Below, one piece after another: positions 51,598 through 61,099 of a stretch of 64,000 nucleotides of DNA; position 1 is the stretch's first letter, and every line of letters begins with the position of its first letter. Location: contig DDTK01000015.1 of NCBI GenBank assembly GCA_002344065.1, positions 186,001 to 250,000 of the forward strand, given 5' to 3'. The DNA comes from Flammeovirgaceae bacterium UBA2366. Its GTDB lineage: Bacteria > Bacteroidota > Bacteroidia > Cytophagales > Cyclobacteriaceae. The translations under genes and the position numbers were made by a program. Under the pieces are notes generated by a model. The model saw only the letters and a program-made list of their open reading frames with translations, searched no databases and was not told the origin of the DNA.

Positions 51598-52619
51598 TGA
51601 CCGGCAGACTAGTTCTTTTTATTTTTTCTATTCTTTCGATAGCTGCATCGGCACAGGAATCATTCGACTCCCTTCGGTCAATTTATGTTCAGGAATTTCC
51701 CGAACGATTTTCGGTATGGCCTGTCTTGAAGCAACGTAATTTGTACTTTTCCTTGCGTGATGAACAGCGTACAACCGAACGCATACGGTATGCGACTAAT
51801 AATTCTTTCACCTTTGGCTTCGGAGCTTATTTATTTGATTTAGTTCTAGAAGCTACCTTTGCCATACCTTTAAGCGAGCAAAGCAAGGAAATTTATGGTG
51901 AATCTGACGCCCGTGATTTACAAATTAACATGTTAGCCAAAAAGTTTACGGCAGATGTTTATTACCAGAAGTATAAAGGTTTTTACATTGATGATAAATC
52001 GTTAGAAATTCCTGCAGGTACTCCTTATCCTCAACGTCCGGATATCAGCACGCGCAACACCGGTGTTGGTGGTATCTATGTTTTAAATAATAGAAGGTTC
52101 TCCTTGCGCTCAGCTTTTAACTATACTGATCGGCAACTTCGAAGCATGGGTTCAGTTCTGATTGGCGGTTCTTTAAATTTGCTTAAAGTATCTGCTGATA
52201 CGGCCATTGTCTCCACGCGACCCCCCGGTGATCCAACGGGTTCCGGCTTTGTATTGGTTAACAATACAACTTTGGCGCTGTCGGCAGGATATACCCATAC
52301 GGTTGTTTATAAAGATTTCTTTTTGAATGGTACGTTGGCTGCGGGACCAGGAAACCATTGGATCAGGTATGAAAATCCTGGCCATGTTCAATATGATGAT
52401 ATGCGAAATCTGATCACCTCCATGCGTTTAGGAATTGGCTATAACAGTGACAGGATTTTTGGAGGCGTTGGGTATTCAATCCAATCAAGGAGTTTTAAAT
52501 TTGATGCGGTAAGGTTAACCTCAACAACGTCACTATTCCGTGTAGTGGTGGGTTATCGATTTAATAAAATCGGAATTCTTAAAAAGCGCGCTGTTGATTT
52601 TATTCCTTCAGGAATCTAG
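51597..52619 (+). CDS. DUF4421-like outer-membrane beta-barrel protein
   Basis: 340 residues. Signal peptide (about 1-19, ending IAASAQ) and a long alternating beta-barrel pattern: NLYFSLRD, FTFGFGAYLFDL, KFTADVYYQKYKGFYI, RFSLRSAFNYTDRQLRSMGS. This matches the DUF4421 family of Bacteroidota outer-membrane proteins of unknown function. It is translationally coupled to hslU (overlap of one base) and forms an operon with porQ and hslU. Confidence 0.82.
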   Translation: MTGRLVLFIFSILSIAASAQESFDSLRSIYVQEFPERFSVWPVLKQRNLYFSLRDEQRTTERIRYATNNSFTFGFGAYLFDLVLEATFAIPLSEQSKEIYGESDARDLQINMLAKKFTADVYYQKYKGFYIDDKSLEIPAGTPYPQRPDISTRNTGVGGIYVLNNRRFSLRSAFNYTDRQLRSMGSVLIGGSLNLLKVSADTAIVSTRPPGDPTGSGFVLVNNTTLALSAGYTHTVVYKDFFLNGTLAAGPGNHWIRYENPGHVQYDDMRNLITSMRLGIGYNSDRIFGGVGYSIQSRSFKFDAVRLTSTTSLFRVVVGYRFNKIGILKKRAVDFIPSGI

Positions 52620-52643
52620 AAGCCATTTTAAAAATAGAGAGTA

Positions 52644-52726
52644 CGTCATTGCGCGGGAGGAACGACCGAAGCAATCCCGTTTTCTACGTTGAAATTGGGA
52701 TTGCTTCGCTGCCGCTCGCAATGACG
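52644..52726. repeat. REP-like long inverted repeat
   Basis: The left arm (52644-52678) begins CGTCATTGCG and ends GAAGCAATCCC; the right arm (52697-52726) begins GGGATTGCTTCG and ends GCAATGACG. They can form a long imperfect hairpin with an 18-base loop. This GTCATTGCGAG...GAAGCAATC type sequence is a dispersed repeat known from many Bacteroidota genomes. It lies between convergent genes and could end both transcripts. Confidence 0.85.
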
Positions 52727-52745
52727 GTTGATTTTTAAGATGGCT

Positions 52746-53240
52746 TTAATCTATTTGTTTGGGAAAGTCGAAGAAGATTAATTTTCCGGATCCCCAGTTA
52801 ACATGGCTCCATTTGTCAACCGGTAGTGCGCAGGCAACCATGCCGCAAGTAGGTATATTATCTATATGGATATTCATTAAACGGTTCGCGAAGTCAGTGA
52901 AACCCGGGTTATGTCCGAACATCATAATTACATCATCAGGCTCTTTCAGGTCTTGTACAATGCTGAGAATTTGCTCTTCATCAGCATGGTAGAGATTTTT
53001 ATCGGTAATTATATTTTTTTCAGGAAACCCAATCACGCCTGCTATTATTATGCAAGTGTCAAATGCACGTTTGGCAGAACTGGAAATAAGCCTGTCAGGC
53101 GTGAGTGCTTTTTCCTTAAAGCGTTTACCCATACGGGGCGCATCACGTTTGCCACGTTCATTCAATGGTCGGCTAAAGTCGTTTAGTCCGGGTTCATTCC
53201 AACTGGATTTGGCGTGGCGTACGAGAATCAGTGTTTTCAT
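52746..53240 (-). CDS. SixA-type histidine phosphatase
   Basis: 164 residues with the RHG-type N terminus LILVRHAKSSWNEPG (catalytic His9), LNERGKRDAPRMG, and the distal His in MFGHNPGFT. This is the SixA branch of the histidine phosphatase family, whose E. coli member removes phosphate from phosphohistidine in a phosphorelay. It is divergent from the acyltransferase at 53289. With the many kinases in the window a phosphorelay role is possible but not shown. Confidence 0.9.
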   Translation of the reverse strand: MKTLILVRHAKSSWNEPGLNDFSRPLNERGKRDAPRMGKRFKEKALTPDRLISSSAKRAFDTCIIIAGVIGFPEKNIITDKNLYHADEEQILSIVQDLKEPDDVIMMFGHNPGFTDFANRLMNIHIDNIPTCGMVACALPVDKWSHVNWGSGKLIFFDFPKQID

Positions 53241-53261
53241 AAAGGAAAAGATCAGAAATAG

Positions 53262-53269
53262 TATCTTTG
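53262..53269 (+). promoter_or_regulatory. -7 promoter element (TATCTTTG)
   Basis: TATCTTTG fits the Bacteroidota -7 consensus TAnnTTTG exactly and lies 19 bases before the ATG of the acyltransferase gene at 53289. Confidence 0.55.
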
Positions 53270-53288
53270 GCCGCGAAATTGAAATTGC

Positions 53289-54209
53289 ATGAAATTTAAG
53301 AAGATTCGGAGAAAGATCAGGTATACAGTGGTGTACCTGTTGATTCGTGCCATGATTTTTATTTCCGCATTAGTTCCAAGAAAGATGTGGCTATTGGTGT
53401 GTGGTGCCCTTGGCAGCCTGTCCTATTATTTTGCTTCGAAATCACGCAAGCTTACCATAAAGCATTTAACAATGGCCTACGAAAAGGAAAAATCTCCGGC
53501 CGAGATCAAACATTTAGCCAAGCAGGTTTTTTTTATGATGGGAAAGAATGGAGGCGATATACTACGTGCGGTTAATATAAAGGATTTTGAGGCATTTGAT
53601 AAATTCAGGATATCCAATAACCATCACTATGCTGAGGAGGCTTATCGTAAGGGAAAAGGTATAATTTTCCTGACAGCACACCTGGGTGCTTTTGAATTCA
53701 CAGCAACAGAAATGTCTTATCGGGGTTATCAACCTCACATCATAGGTGCTCCGATGAAAGATGAGCGACTGAATAATTTGCTTTGGGAGCAACGCATAAA
53801 GTTTGGCGCAACTATTGTTGAACGTGGTAAAGATACCTTCAGATTAATTAAAGCATTAAAACGTGGGGGGACAACGGGAATTTTAATTGACCAGGATACA
53901 CGGGTGAAAAGTGTATTTGTAAATTTCTTTGGTATTCCATGCGCAACACCTGTTGGTGCTGCTGTATTGGCACTAAAAACAGGTGCTGCAGTTGTTCCAA
54001 TTTTTTCTCACTTGAATGAGCATGGAAAGCAGGAAATAAATTTTTATCCTGAAGTAGAGATTACCAGAACCGGTAATGAAGAACAAGATATTCTGGAAAA
54101 CACCCAGCGTTTGAGCAATGTAATTGAAGCCGAAATCCGAAAATATCCTGAGCAGTGGTTGTGGCTTCATGAGCGTTGGAAAACAAAGCCGGGAGAAGAA
54201 ATTCGATGA
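53289..54209 (+). CDS. LpxL/HtrB-type lauroyl acyltransferase
   Basis: 306 residues with an N-terminal membrane anchor (about 13-45) and the lysophospholipid acyltransferase core: HLGAFEF (HX4E motif), GAPMKDERLNNLLWEQRIKFG, GILIDQDTR and CATPVGAAVLAL, as in lipid A late acyltransferases. It adds a secondary acyl chain to the lipid A precursor at the inner membrane. It ends 2 bases before the stop of the convergent DUF389 gene. Confidence 0.92.
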   Translation: MKFKKIRRKIRYTVVYLLIRAMIFISALVPRKMWLLVCGALGSLSYYFASKSRKLTIKHLTMAYEKEKSPAEIKHLAKQVFFMMGKNGGDILRAVNIKDFEAFDKFRISNNHHYAEEAYRKGKGIIFLTAHLGAFEFTATEMSYRGYQPHIIGAPMKDERLNNLLWEQRIKFGATIVERGKDTFRLIKALKRGGTTGILIDQDTRVKSVFVNFFGIPCATPVGAAVLALKTGAAVVPIFSHLNEHGKQEINFYPEVEITRTGNEEQDILENTQRLSNVIEAEIRKYPEQWLWLHERWKTKPGEEIR

Positions 54210-54211
54210 TC

Positions 54212-55582
54212 CTAGTGAATGATCATTTCAATATTATCTGACTTTACACGCGCCCTCAACCAGGCATCAAGTTTTTTTACTTCAAAGCTGGCAGGTTTTC
54301 GCTTAAACTTTAAATAAGCCAGGTAAACTGTATCTTGTTGCAGGGAATCCATACGCATAACCAGACTTTGATTAATACTAAAGTCACTAAGAGAAGGGTA
54401 TAGTGCTTTGAGTTCTTGTGAAACTTCTGATGTTAAATTAGATACCCTTTCTATTCGTGTTAGCTCACTTTCAAGGAGTTTTATTTTTTCATCTTTTGTT
54501 CGGAGAGATTGTTCATTCTGTTTATAAAGCTCTTCAATTACACCACTGCGAATGGTACTCGCTAATGAGGCTTCATTTATCCCTTCCGTGTAACCTTGCA
54601 GAACAAATAGTTCAGTGCCATCCAATCCATAAGTTGAAAGTTGCTTTTTTGCATTTTCAATGAGTTCCTCCGATACAGGTTCTCCAAATAGTGAAACTTC
54701 AATACGTTGACCGTCCGTATCGGAATGCAATTCACGGCTGATTACACGGGCATTCTCGAAATCTAGTTCCTGGGCAATAAACCGATATGCATTTCGCTCA
54801 AAGATGCTGTGCTTAACCGTTTTGTACGCAAGGTAGGTGCTGGGAATGATGGTGACTATAACAAAGAATGTGATCCAGGTTTTTACTTTTCGTTCTCTTG
54901 CTTCATCAGCAAATTCTTTTTTAGGATATTTTAAGAATCGTACAATTAAAAAAGTTGCCAGACTTATAAATACACTGTTAATAAAAAAAAGATAGAACGC
55001 ACCAAAAAAGTAGTACATGTTTCCAGACGCCAGACCGTATCCTGCTGTACAGAGGGGAGGCATCAGTGCTGTGGCAATAGCCACACCGGGTATAGCATTA
55101 CTTTTTTCCTTTCTGGAACCTGCTACAATACCGGCAAGCCCTCCAAAAAATGCAATCATAACATCCCATATGGTGGGGTTGGTTCGGGCAAGCAGTTCTG
55201 ATTGTGCAGTACTCAGCGGGCTGATGGCAAAATAAAGTGTTGAAGTCACCACACTGAATAGTGTGGCAATCATCAGGTTTTTGAAAGATTTATTCAGCAG
55301 ATCCAGATCATTGATAGCCACACCGGTACCAATACCAAGAATAGGTCCCATGAGGGGGGAGATGAGCATGGCACCGATGATTACTGCGGTGGAGTTGACA
55401 TTTAAACCAATGGACGCAATGAAAATGGCGAAAATGAGAATCCACAGATTTGCCCCCTTAAACTCAACACCCTTTCGAATATACTCCAAGGTCTCCAGTT
55501 CATCTGCCTTGTCGGATTCCAAATTAAACCGATCACGGATAAATTGTAAAAAGACTACGTATAATCGCTTTTCAGACGACAT
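54212..55582 (-). CDS. DUF389 membrane protein
   Basis: 456 residues from the ATG at 55582-55580 (MSSEKRLYVVFLQF); a longer frame upstream adds an unlikely Cys-rich leader. About six membrane helices with the DUF389 pattern (IFIASIGLNVNSTAVIIGAMLISPLMGPILGIGTGVAI; GGLAGIVAGSRKEKSNAIPGVAIATALMPPLCTAGYGLASG), then a soluble C-terminal domain with a coiled coil (about 345-395). DUF389 proteins may be transporters; substrate unknown. It is convergent with the acyltransferase. Confidence 0.9.
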   Translation of the reverse strand: MSSEKRLYVVFLQFIRDRFNLESDKADELETLEYIRKGVEFKGANLWILIFAIFIASIGLNVNSTAVIIGAMLISPLMGPILGIGTGVAINDLDLLNKSFKNLMIATLFSVVTSTLYFAISPLSTAQSELLARTNPTIWDVMIAFFGGLAGIVAGSRKEKSNAIPGVAIATALMPPLCTAGYGLASGNMYYFFGAFYLFFINSVFISLATFLIVRFLKYPKKEFADEARERKVKTWITFFVIVTIIPSTYLAYKTVKHSIFERNAYRFIAQELDFENARVISRELHSDTDGQRIEVSLFGEPVSEELIENAKKQLSTYGLDGTELFVLQGYTEGINEASLASTIRSGVIEELYKQNEQSLRTKDEKIKLLESELTRIERVSNLTSEVSQELKALYPSLSDFSINQSLVMRMDSLQQDTVYLAYLKFKRKPASFEVKKLDAWLRARVKSDNIEMIIH

Positions 55583-55671
55583 AAAATAGAAGCAAATAAG
55601 GTTGGAAGATAAACAAATCTTGAAACACAATGCTGATTTTGTTTACTTGCACCTTTGACGAATGAGTCTAT

Positions 55672-56997
55672 ATGCGAGTTTTTCTAGTCATTCTGTTTTC
55701 TACCTTAAATTGTGCACTGACTTTTGGCCAGTTCAAAAATATTTTGCTTGATAGTGTTGCCAATAAAGAAGGTCGCTATCCGATTGAACCGGCCATCGCT
55801 ATTAATTTCAAAACACCAGATAATGTACTGGTGGCGGCTTTCCCCGATCATTTGTACTCCACGTTGGATGGTGGATTAACCTGGAAAAAGTCAAAATCAC
55901 GATCTGCGTTTGGCGTTTGGGATAACCCTGTGCTTATTTCTGATTTTTCCGGTAACTTCTTTTATCTCCATCACTCCGATCCAACAGGAAAGAACTGGGC
56001 AAGTGATGATATACTTGATCGTATCGTTATTAAAAAATCGAAAGACGGTGGCGCAACCTGGGATGGAGGAACATCCATCGGCTATAATCCACCAAAAGAT
56101 CAATTTCAGCATAGTGCAATAACCGACCGAAAGGGAAATATTGGTGTTTCCTGGACAGAAGTTGATAAATACGGTAGCACCGAGGAGGGATGTGAGTCAA
56201 GAATTTTATTCAGCAAATCATCAGGAGGATCAAAATGGTCAAAGCCAATTGTAATTTCAAAGCCTGGTGATTGCAGGGATGATGATGATACGGTTAAAGG
56301 AGCTGTTCCGGCAGTAGCGGGTGATGGAAAACTTTTTATTGCCTGGTCGTATGATGGAGTTATTTATATTGATCGCTCATTTGATGGCGGAACTACCTGG
56401 CTAACGAACGATATTGCCATTACAGAGCAGGTTGGTGGATGGAATTTCTCTGTTCCGGGAATAAAAAAAGCAAACGGTTTGCCAACATTAATGTGCGACA
56501 ACAGTAAGGGACGATTTAACGGAGCGTTATACCTATTGTGGGCTGAAGAGAGTGTAGCGAATGATACCGATATTTATTTTATGCGTTCTCTTAATTTTGG
56601 AGACAACTGGACACAACCCATGCGTATTAATGACGATGAACCCGGTAGCCACCAGTTTATGCCTGCAATGACAGTGGATCATGTAAGTGGTCACATCTAC
56701 ACGGTGTATTACGATCGCAGGGAACACGAGGACGATCAGACAGATGTGTACTTAGCGTATTCTATCGACAATGGTGCAACGTTCAAAAATGTAAAGATCA
56801 GCGATAAGCCCTTCATTCCTTCAGCTGATGTTCCGTTCGGGAATAAAATCAGTATCGCAGCTCACAACGGAATTATAATGCCTGTTTGGACACGTATGGA
56901 TAATGGCAAAACCAGCATCTGGACTTCCATTATTAAACATGAAGATCTTGTTGGCTATAAACCCGAACCCAAAACCGGAAAGAAAAAGAAAAAATAA
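55672..56997 (+). CDS. Secreted BNR/sialidase-fold repeat protein
   Basis: 441 residues with a signal peptide (about 1-19, ending LTFGQF) and multiple BNR/Asp-box repeats: STLDGGLTWKK, SKDGGATWDGG, SFDGGTTWLTN, SLNFGDNWTQP, SIDNGATFKN. The six-bladed sialidase-type propeller is clear, but the catalytic Arg triad and Tyr/Glu of true sialidases cannot be identified with confidence, so an enzymatic role is not claimed. It ends in a lysine-rich tail. CACCTTTG (55650-55657) is a possible -7 element. It converges with the DsbA-type gene with a gap of 0 bases. Confidence 0.82.
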   Translation: MRVFLVILFSTLNCALTFGQFKNILLDSVANKEGRYPIEPAIAINFKTPDNVLVAAFPDHLYSTLDGGLTWKKSKSRSAFGVWDNPVLISDFSGNFFYLHHSDPTGKNWASDDILDRIVIKKSKDGGATWDGGTSIGYNPPKDQFQHSAITDRKGNIGVSWTEVDKYGSTEEGCESRILFSKSSGGSKWSKPIVISKPGDCRDDDDTVKGAVPAVAGDGKLFIAWSYDGVIYIDRSFDGGTTWLTNDIAITEQVGGWNFSVPGIKKANGLPTLMCDNSKGRFNGALYLLWAEESVANDTDIYFMRSLNFGDNWTQPMRINDDEPGSHQFMPAMTVDHVSGHIYTVYYDRREHEDDQTDVYLAYSIDNGATFKNVKISDKPFIPSADVPFGNKISIAAHNGIIMPVWTRMDNGKTSIWTSIIKHEDLVGYKPEPKTGKKKKK

Positions 56998-57648
56998 TCA
57001 AACAACCTGTTCAGTGGCAGCCTTTTCAATAACTTCAATAAACGTTGCCGAGGGTTGCGCACCAGATAAGCCGTATTTGTTTTGTATGATATAAAAAGGC
57101 ACACCGGTAATTCCCAGTTCCTGCATTTCCTTTTCAGCCTGTTCAACCTCGGCCAGTCCTGATGTAGATTGGAGTAAGGCCTCTACATCAGATTTCTTAA
57201 GGCCACTTGTTTCAGCAACTAAAACCAGATTTTCAGGTTTGCTCAGATCTACACCATCCGTGAAATAGGCTTTCATCATTGCTTCCTTCACTTCCACCTG
57301 TTTATCAGAAGCTTTAGCCCATTGAATTATCCGATGCGCATTTCGCGTATTGGGAGAAATTGCCTGTTTTTCAAAGTTAAATGTTAAGCCTTCTTCAGCA
57401 GCTATGCGCGTTACGTGCTCGGTAATTTGATTATAGCGTTCTTCCCCTCCGAATTTGTTTACGAGATATTCTTTTTGGTTTACGCCTGCAACGGGTATCT
57501 GCGGGTTAAGCTCAAAAGGATGGTAGGTGATATCAAAGTCATACTGGTCTGATAGGTTTTGAACAGCCTTTTCTAGCCTGCGCTTACCTATATAACACCA
57601 CGGACATACTACATCCGATACAACATCGATCTTGATTATTTGCTTCAT
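56998..57648 (-). CDS. DsbA-family FrnE-like oxidoreductase
   Basis: 216 residues with thioredoxin-fold motif CPWC (Cys15-Pro-Trp-Cys18) in DVVCPWCYIGKRRL, the helical insertion and the cis-Pro region GVPFYIIQNKYGLSGAQP. This is the FrnE subgroup of the DsbA family, known from polyketide biosynthesis and oxidative stress. No signal peptide is seen, so it acts in the cytoplasm. The neighbour context is not informative. Confidence 0.93.
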   Translation of the reverse strand: MKQIIKIDVVSDVVCPWCYIGKRRLEKAVQNLSDQYDFDITYHPFELNPQIPVAGVNQKEYLVNKFGGEERYNQITEHVTRIAAEEGLTFNFEKQAISPNTRNAHRIIQWAKASDKQVEVKEAMMKAYFTDGVDLSKPENLVLVAETSGLKKSDVEALLQSTSGLAEVEQAEKEMQELGITGVPFYIIQNKYGLSGAQPSATFIEVIEKAATEQVV

Positions 57649-57771
57649 TTTGGCTCTTCAAATATTGGTAAAGAAACAGCATGATTTTGATTATGGTTCA
57701 AACAATTTGGGTTGACGGGAGTTTAATATTCGTGCGCGGAAGGCTGTAAGGATTTTTAAAAACTTTTGTGG

Positions 57772-57779
57772 TATTTTTG
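57772..57779 (+). promoter_or_regulatory. -7 promoter element of ahcY (TATTTTTG)
   Basis: TATTTTTG fits TAnnTTTG and lies 50 bases before the ATG at 57830. Confidence 0.5.
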
Positions 57780-57829
57780 CACCTGCTTGTTTTAAAGGCA
57801 TATAGTAAAACCCTGAAAATACACTTAAA

Positions 57830-59134
57830 ATGATGGTTGACACATTGAAATTCAAAGTAAAGGACATCGCCCTGGCTGATTGGGGCCGTAAAGAAATTAA
57901 ATTGGCGGAAGCTGAAATGCCCGGCTTAATGGCAATTCGTGAGGAATTTGGTGCACAGAAGCCTCTAAAGGGCGCTCGCGTGGCCGGTTGTCTTCACATG
58001 ACGATCCAAACCGCAGTGTTGATTGAAACCCTTATTGAACTAGGGGCTGAAGTATCCTGGTCAAGCTGCAATATCTTCTCTACACAGGATCATGCCGCTG
58101 CTGCTATTGCTGCAGCCGGTATTCCGGTGTTCGCCTGGAAGGGCATGAATGAGCAGGAATTCGACTGGTGTATTGAACAAACCTTGTTTGCCTTTAAAGA
58201 TGGCAAGCCATTAAACATGATCCTGGATGATGGTGGTGACCTCACCAATATGGTGTTGGATCGCTATCCTGAACTGGTTCAAGGTATCAAGGGCATCTCT
58301 GAAGAAACTACTACGGGTGTTCACCGCCTCATCGAACGTCAGCACAATGGCAAACTTCCGTTACCGGCTATCAACATCAACGACTCGGTAACAAAATCAA
58401 AATTTGATAATAAGTATGGCTGTAAAGAATCATTGGTTGATGCTATCCGCAGAGCAACCGATGTAATGATGGCCGGAAAAGTTGCCGTAGTAGCTGGATA
58501 CGGTGATGTGGGTAAAGGTTCTGCAGCATCATTACATGGTGCTGGTGCCCGTGTTATTGTAACAGAGATTGATCCTATCTGTGCCCTGCAAGCAGCTATG
58601 GATGGTTTTGCTGTAAAGAAAATGGATGATGCCGTTAAAGAAGCTGATATTGTTGTTACTGCTACCGGTAACTTCGGTATTATCAAGGATCGCCACTTCC
58701 AAAGCATGAAGGATAAGGCCATTGTATGTAACATTGGTCATTTCGATAACGAGATTGATGTTGCGTGGTTAAAATCAAATGCCAGCCGTGACGAGATAAA
58801 GCCTCAGGTGGATCTTTACACCCTGAAAAATGGCAATCAGGTTATCCTGTTGGCAGAAGGTCGCCTCGTTAATTTGGGCTGTGCCACTGGCCACCCCTCA
58901 TTTGTGATGTCGAACTCGTTCACCAACCAGGTTATGGCCCAGCTTGAGCTTTGGAACAATGCCGGTAAGTACGAAAACAAAGTGTACATGTTGCCGAAAC
59001 ACCTGGATGAAAAAGTTGCCATGCTCCACTTGAAAAAAATTGGTGTTGAACTGGAGACTCTTTCTCCTGATCAGGCAAAATATATTGGTGTGGAGGTAAA
59101 CGGGCCATTTAAGCCTGAATACTACCGCTATTAA
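57830..59134 (+). CDS. ahcY: Adenosylhomocysteinase
   Basis: 434 residues with all family signatures: VAGCLHMTIQTAVLIETL, SSCNIFSTQDHAAAAIAA, DDGGDLTNMV, ESLVDAIRRATDVMMAGK, the NAD-binding VVAGYGDVGKGSAASL and C-terminal FKPEYYRY. It hydrolyses S-adenosylhomocysteine to adenosine and homocysteine, keeping the methyl cycle running. Start is at one of two adjacent ATGs (57830 or 57833). A -7 element lies at 57772 and a strong terminator at 59160. Confidence 0.98.
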   Translation: MMVDTLKFKVKDIALADWGRKEIKLAEAEMPGLMAIREEFGAQKPLKGARVAGCLHMTIQTAVLIETLIELGAEVSWSSCNIFSTQDHAAAAIAAAGIPVFAWKGMNEQEFDWCIEQTLFAFKDGKPLNMILDDGGDLTNMVLDRYPELVQGIKGISEETTTGVHRLIERQHNGKLPLPAININDSVTKSKFDNKYGCKESLVDAIRRATDVMMAGKVAVVAGYGDVGKGSAASLHGAGARVIVTEIDPICALQAAMDGFAVKKMDDAVKEADIVVTATGNFGIIKDRHFQSMKDKAIVCNIGHFDNEIDVAWLKSNASRDEIKPQVDLYTLKNGNQVILLAEGRLVNLGCATGHPSFVMSNSFTNQVMAQLELWNNAGKYENKVYMLPKHLDEKVAMLHLKKIGVELETLSPDQAKYIGVEVNGPFKPEYYRY

Positions 59135-59159
59135 TTCTACGCATATTTTATTTGAAAAG

Positions 59160-59190
59160 CCCTGTTCTAATTGAGGACAGGGTTTTTTTT
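59160..59190 (+). terminator. Terminator of ahcY
   Basis: CCCTGT (59160-59165) pairs with ACAGGG (59177-59182) and is followed by eight Ts. Confidence 0.85.
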
Positions 59191-59361
59191 GTTCTACTAT
59201 GCTACAAACTGTTGAATTTATCAACACACCCGTGTGATCAGATATTGTTTCAAAAAATAGAACTAGCTAAAGAACAGAATCTTAAGTCTTGTGGTAATCC
59301 TTGGTATGCTTCCTGTAATTGACAGTGTAAATAATACATTGTTAAACTAAATTTTACTATC

Positions 59362-59664
59362 ATGAAAAAGTTACTTGTATCCATGTTTGCCTTGTTCCTG
59401 TTATCCTTCACAGCAGTACAGGCTCAAAAAGTTACCAAAGTTGAAACTGCACCAGTGACACAAGAAGTTCAGGATGAGAAAGTAGAAATCAAAGCCGAAG
59501 AACTGCCTAAAGCTGTACTGAATATTTTGGCAACGGATGACTATACCGGCTGGACGGTTGAGACAATATATCACATCAAAAACAAGGAACAGTACGAAGT
59601 GAAGTTGAAGAATGGTGCTGAATCAAAGAAAGTGAAGTTTAAGAAGGACGGAAAAAAAGTTTAA
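59362..59664 (+). CDS. Small secreted PepSY-like protein
   Basis: 100 residues. Signal peptide (MKKLLVSMFALFLLSFTAVQAQ) and a single PepSY/DUF2874-like domain: LPKAVLNILATDDYTGWTVE, then YHIKNKEQYEVKLKNGAESKKVKFKKDGKKV. Such proteins are beta-lactamase-inhibitor-like folds secreted to the periplasm; function unknown. It is monocistronic with its own terminator at 59703. Confidence 0.85.
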   Translation: MKKLLVSMFALFLLSFTAVQAQKVTKVETAPVTQEVQDEKVEIKAEELPKAVLNILATDDYTGWTVETIYHIKNKEQYEVKLKNGAESKKVKFKKDGKKV

Positions 59665-59702
59665 ACCTGACTTTAAGAGTAAACCTGTAAACTAAATTTA
59701 AA

Positions 59703-59736
59703 GAAGGCTGGAAGGATATTCCGGCTTTCTTTTTTA
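59703..59736 (+). terminator. Terminator of the PepSY-like gene
   Basis: GAAGGCTGGAA (from 59703) pairs with TTCCGGCTTTC (to 59729) with one wobble or mismatch around a short loop, then TTTTTTATTTT. It lies 20 bases before the ATG of the next gene. Confidence 0.75.
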
Positions 59737-59749
59737 TTTTCAGCCTTCT

Positions 59750-61099
59750 ATGGCTGATATATTGTTGATTGAAGACGACCGTACGTTCTCCAGAATACTG
59801 GAGGGCTTTCTGACAAAGCACAATTTTAGTGTTACTGCTGTGCAAAACGGGAAAGATGGATTATCAGCATTCCAAAAAGGACATGTTGATTTAGTGTTAC
59901 TCGATTATCGTTTACCCGATACACAGGGGCTTGAAGTGTTGGTAGAAATGAAAGGAACCCGACCTGAAGTGCCCGTTATTTTAATGACCAGCTTTTCTGA
60001 TATCCGCACTGCTGTTAAAGCCATTAAGGCGGGCGCTTTCGAGTACATTACCAAGCCAATTATTCCCGATGAGCTTTTGCTTTTACTTAAACAAGCTTTA
60101 CGCAAACCTAAACACTCATCAGCAGTTGAAAGTAAAAGAACGGAATCCAGATTTGTTGAAGGGAGTGCTGAAGTGTCAAAAAAACTACATGACTTTATTC
60201 GGGTGGTAGCACCAACCGACATGACGGTTATGCTGGAAGGAGAGAGTGGAACCGGCAAGGAATATGTTGCGAATACAATTCATAAACTAAGTAACCGTTC
60301 CCACTTGCCATTTGTTGCCGTGGATTGCGGGGCACTTCCGAAAGACCTTGCTTCCAGTATTCTCTTTGGTCACGTTAAGGGAGCTTTTACCGGTGCCGTA
60401 GTAAATAAAACAGGACAATTCGAAGCGGCTGATGGTGGCACTTTGTTTTTAGATGAGGTGGGTAACCTATCGTACGAAGTTCAGGTAAAGTTATTACGAG
60501 CCATACAAGAACGCGTAGTGCAACCACTGGGTAGTAATAAGGAAATTAAAATTGATGTACGCATCATTACAGCCACAAATGAGAACCTGATGGAAAGTGT
60601 AAAGCAAGGTGAATTCAGGGAAGACTTGTATCATCGGCTGAATGAATTTAAGATACAGGTGCCACCACTTCGCACGCGCGGAGAGGACTTGCAGGAGTTT
60701 GTTGAATATTTCAGAGAAGAAGCTAATGCAGAATTAAATCGTAAGACCACCAAATTTGATGATGCTGTTCTGACATTATTTAAAACCTACGATTGGCCTG
60801 GAAATTTGCGTGAACTAAAGAATACTATTCGAAGAGCTGTATTACTCACACCAGGTGAGGTTATTGGTGTAGAGGCCTTGCCGGAAGAGATGATTCAGGC
60901 CATGAATAATCCTGTACCAATTTCGGTGAATAATGTGCCATCAGGTTATGATCTCAAAGCAATTCAGGAAAAGCAAGAGCGGGAATTAATCATAAAAACC
61001 CTTCAGGATGTACGATTCAATAAATCTAAAGCTGCGCGGTTATTAAATATCGACCGGAAGACGTTGTATATGAAAATGGAAAAGTATGGCATTGAGTGA
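59750..61099 (+). CDS. NtrC-family sigma-54-dependent response regulator
   Basis: 449 residues. Receiver (about 1-120; LIEDDRTF, phosphoacceptor Asp52 in LVLLDYRLP, Lys in YITKPI), AAA+ sigma-54 activator domain (about 140-375; Walker A EGESGTGKEYVA, GAFTGA loop in GHVKGAFTGAVVNK, Walker B GGTLFLDEVGNL), and a Fis-type HTH at the C terminus (VRFNKSKAARLLNIDRKTLYMKMEKYGIE). It is convergent with the hybrid kinase at 61100, sharing the boundary; the pair could be partners. Confidence 0.96.
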   Translation: MADILLIEDDRTFSRILEGFLTKHNFSVTAVQNGKDGLSAFQKGHVDLVLLDYRLPDTQGLEVLVEMKGTRPEVPVILMTSFSDIRTAVKAIKAGAFEYITKPIIPDELLLLLKQALRKPKHSSAVESKRTESRFVEGSAEVSKKLHDFIRVVAPTDMTVMLEGESGTGKEYVANTIHKLSNRSHLPFVAVDCGALPKDLASSILFGHVKGAFTGAVVNKTGQFEAADGGTLFLDEVGNLSYEVQVKLLRAIQERVVQPLGSNKEIKIDVRIITATNENLMESVKQGEFREDLYHRLNEFKIQVPPLRTRGEDLQEFVEYFREEANAELNRKTTKFDDAVLTLFKTYDWPGNLRELKNTIRRAVLLTPGEVIGVEALPEEMIQAMNNPVPISVNNVPSGYDLKAIQEKQERELIIKTLQDVRFNKSKAARLLNIDRKTLYMKMEKYGIE

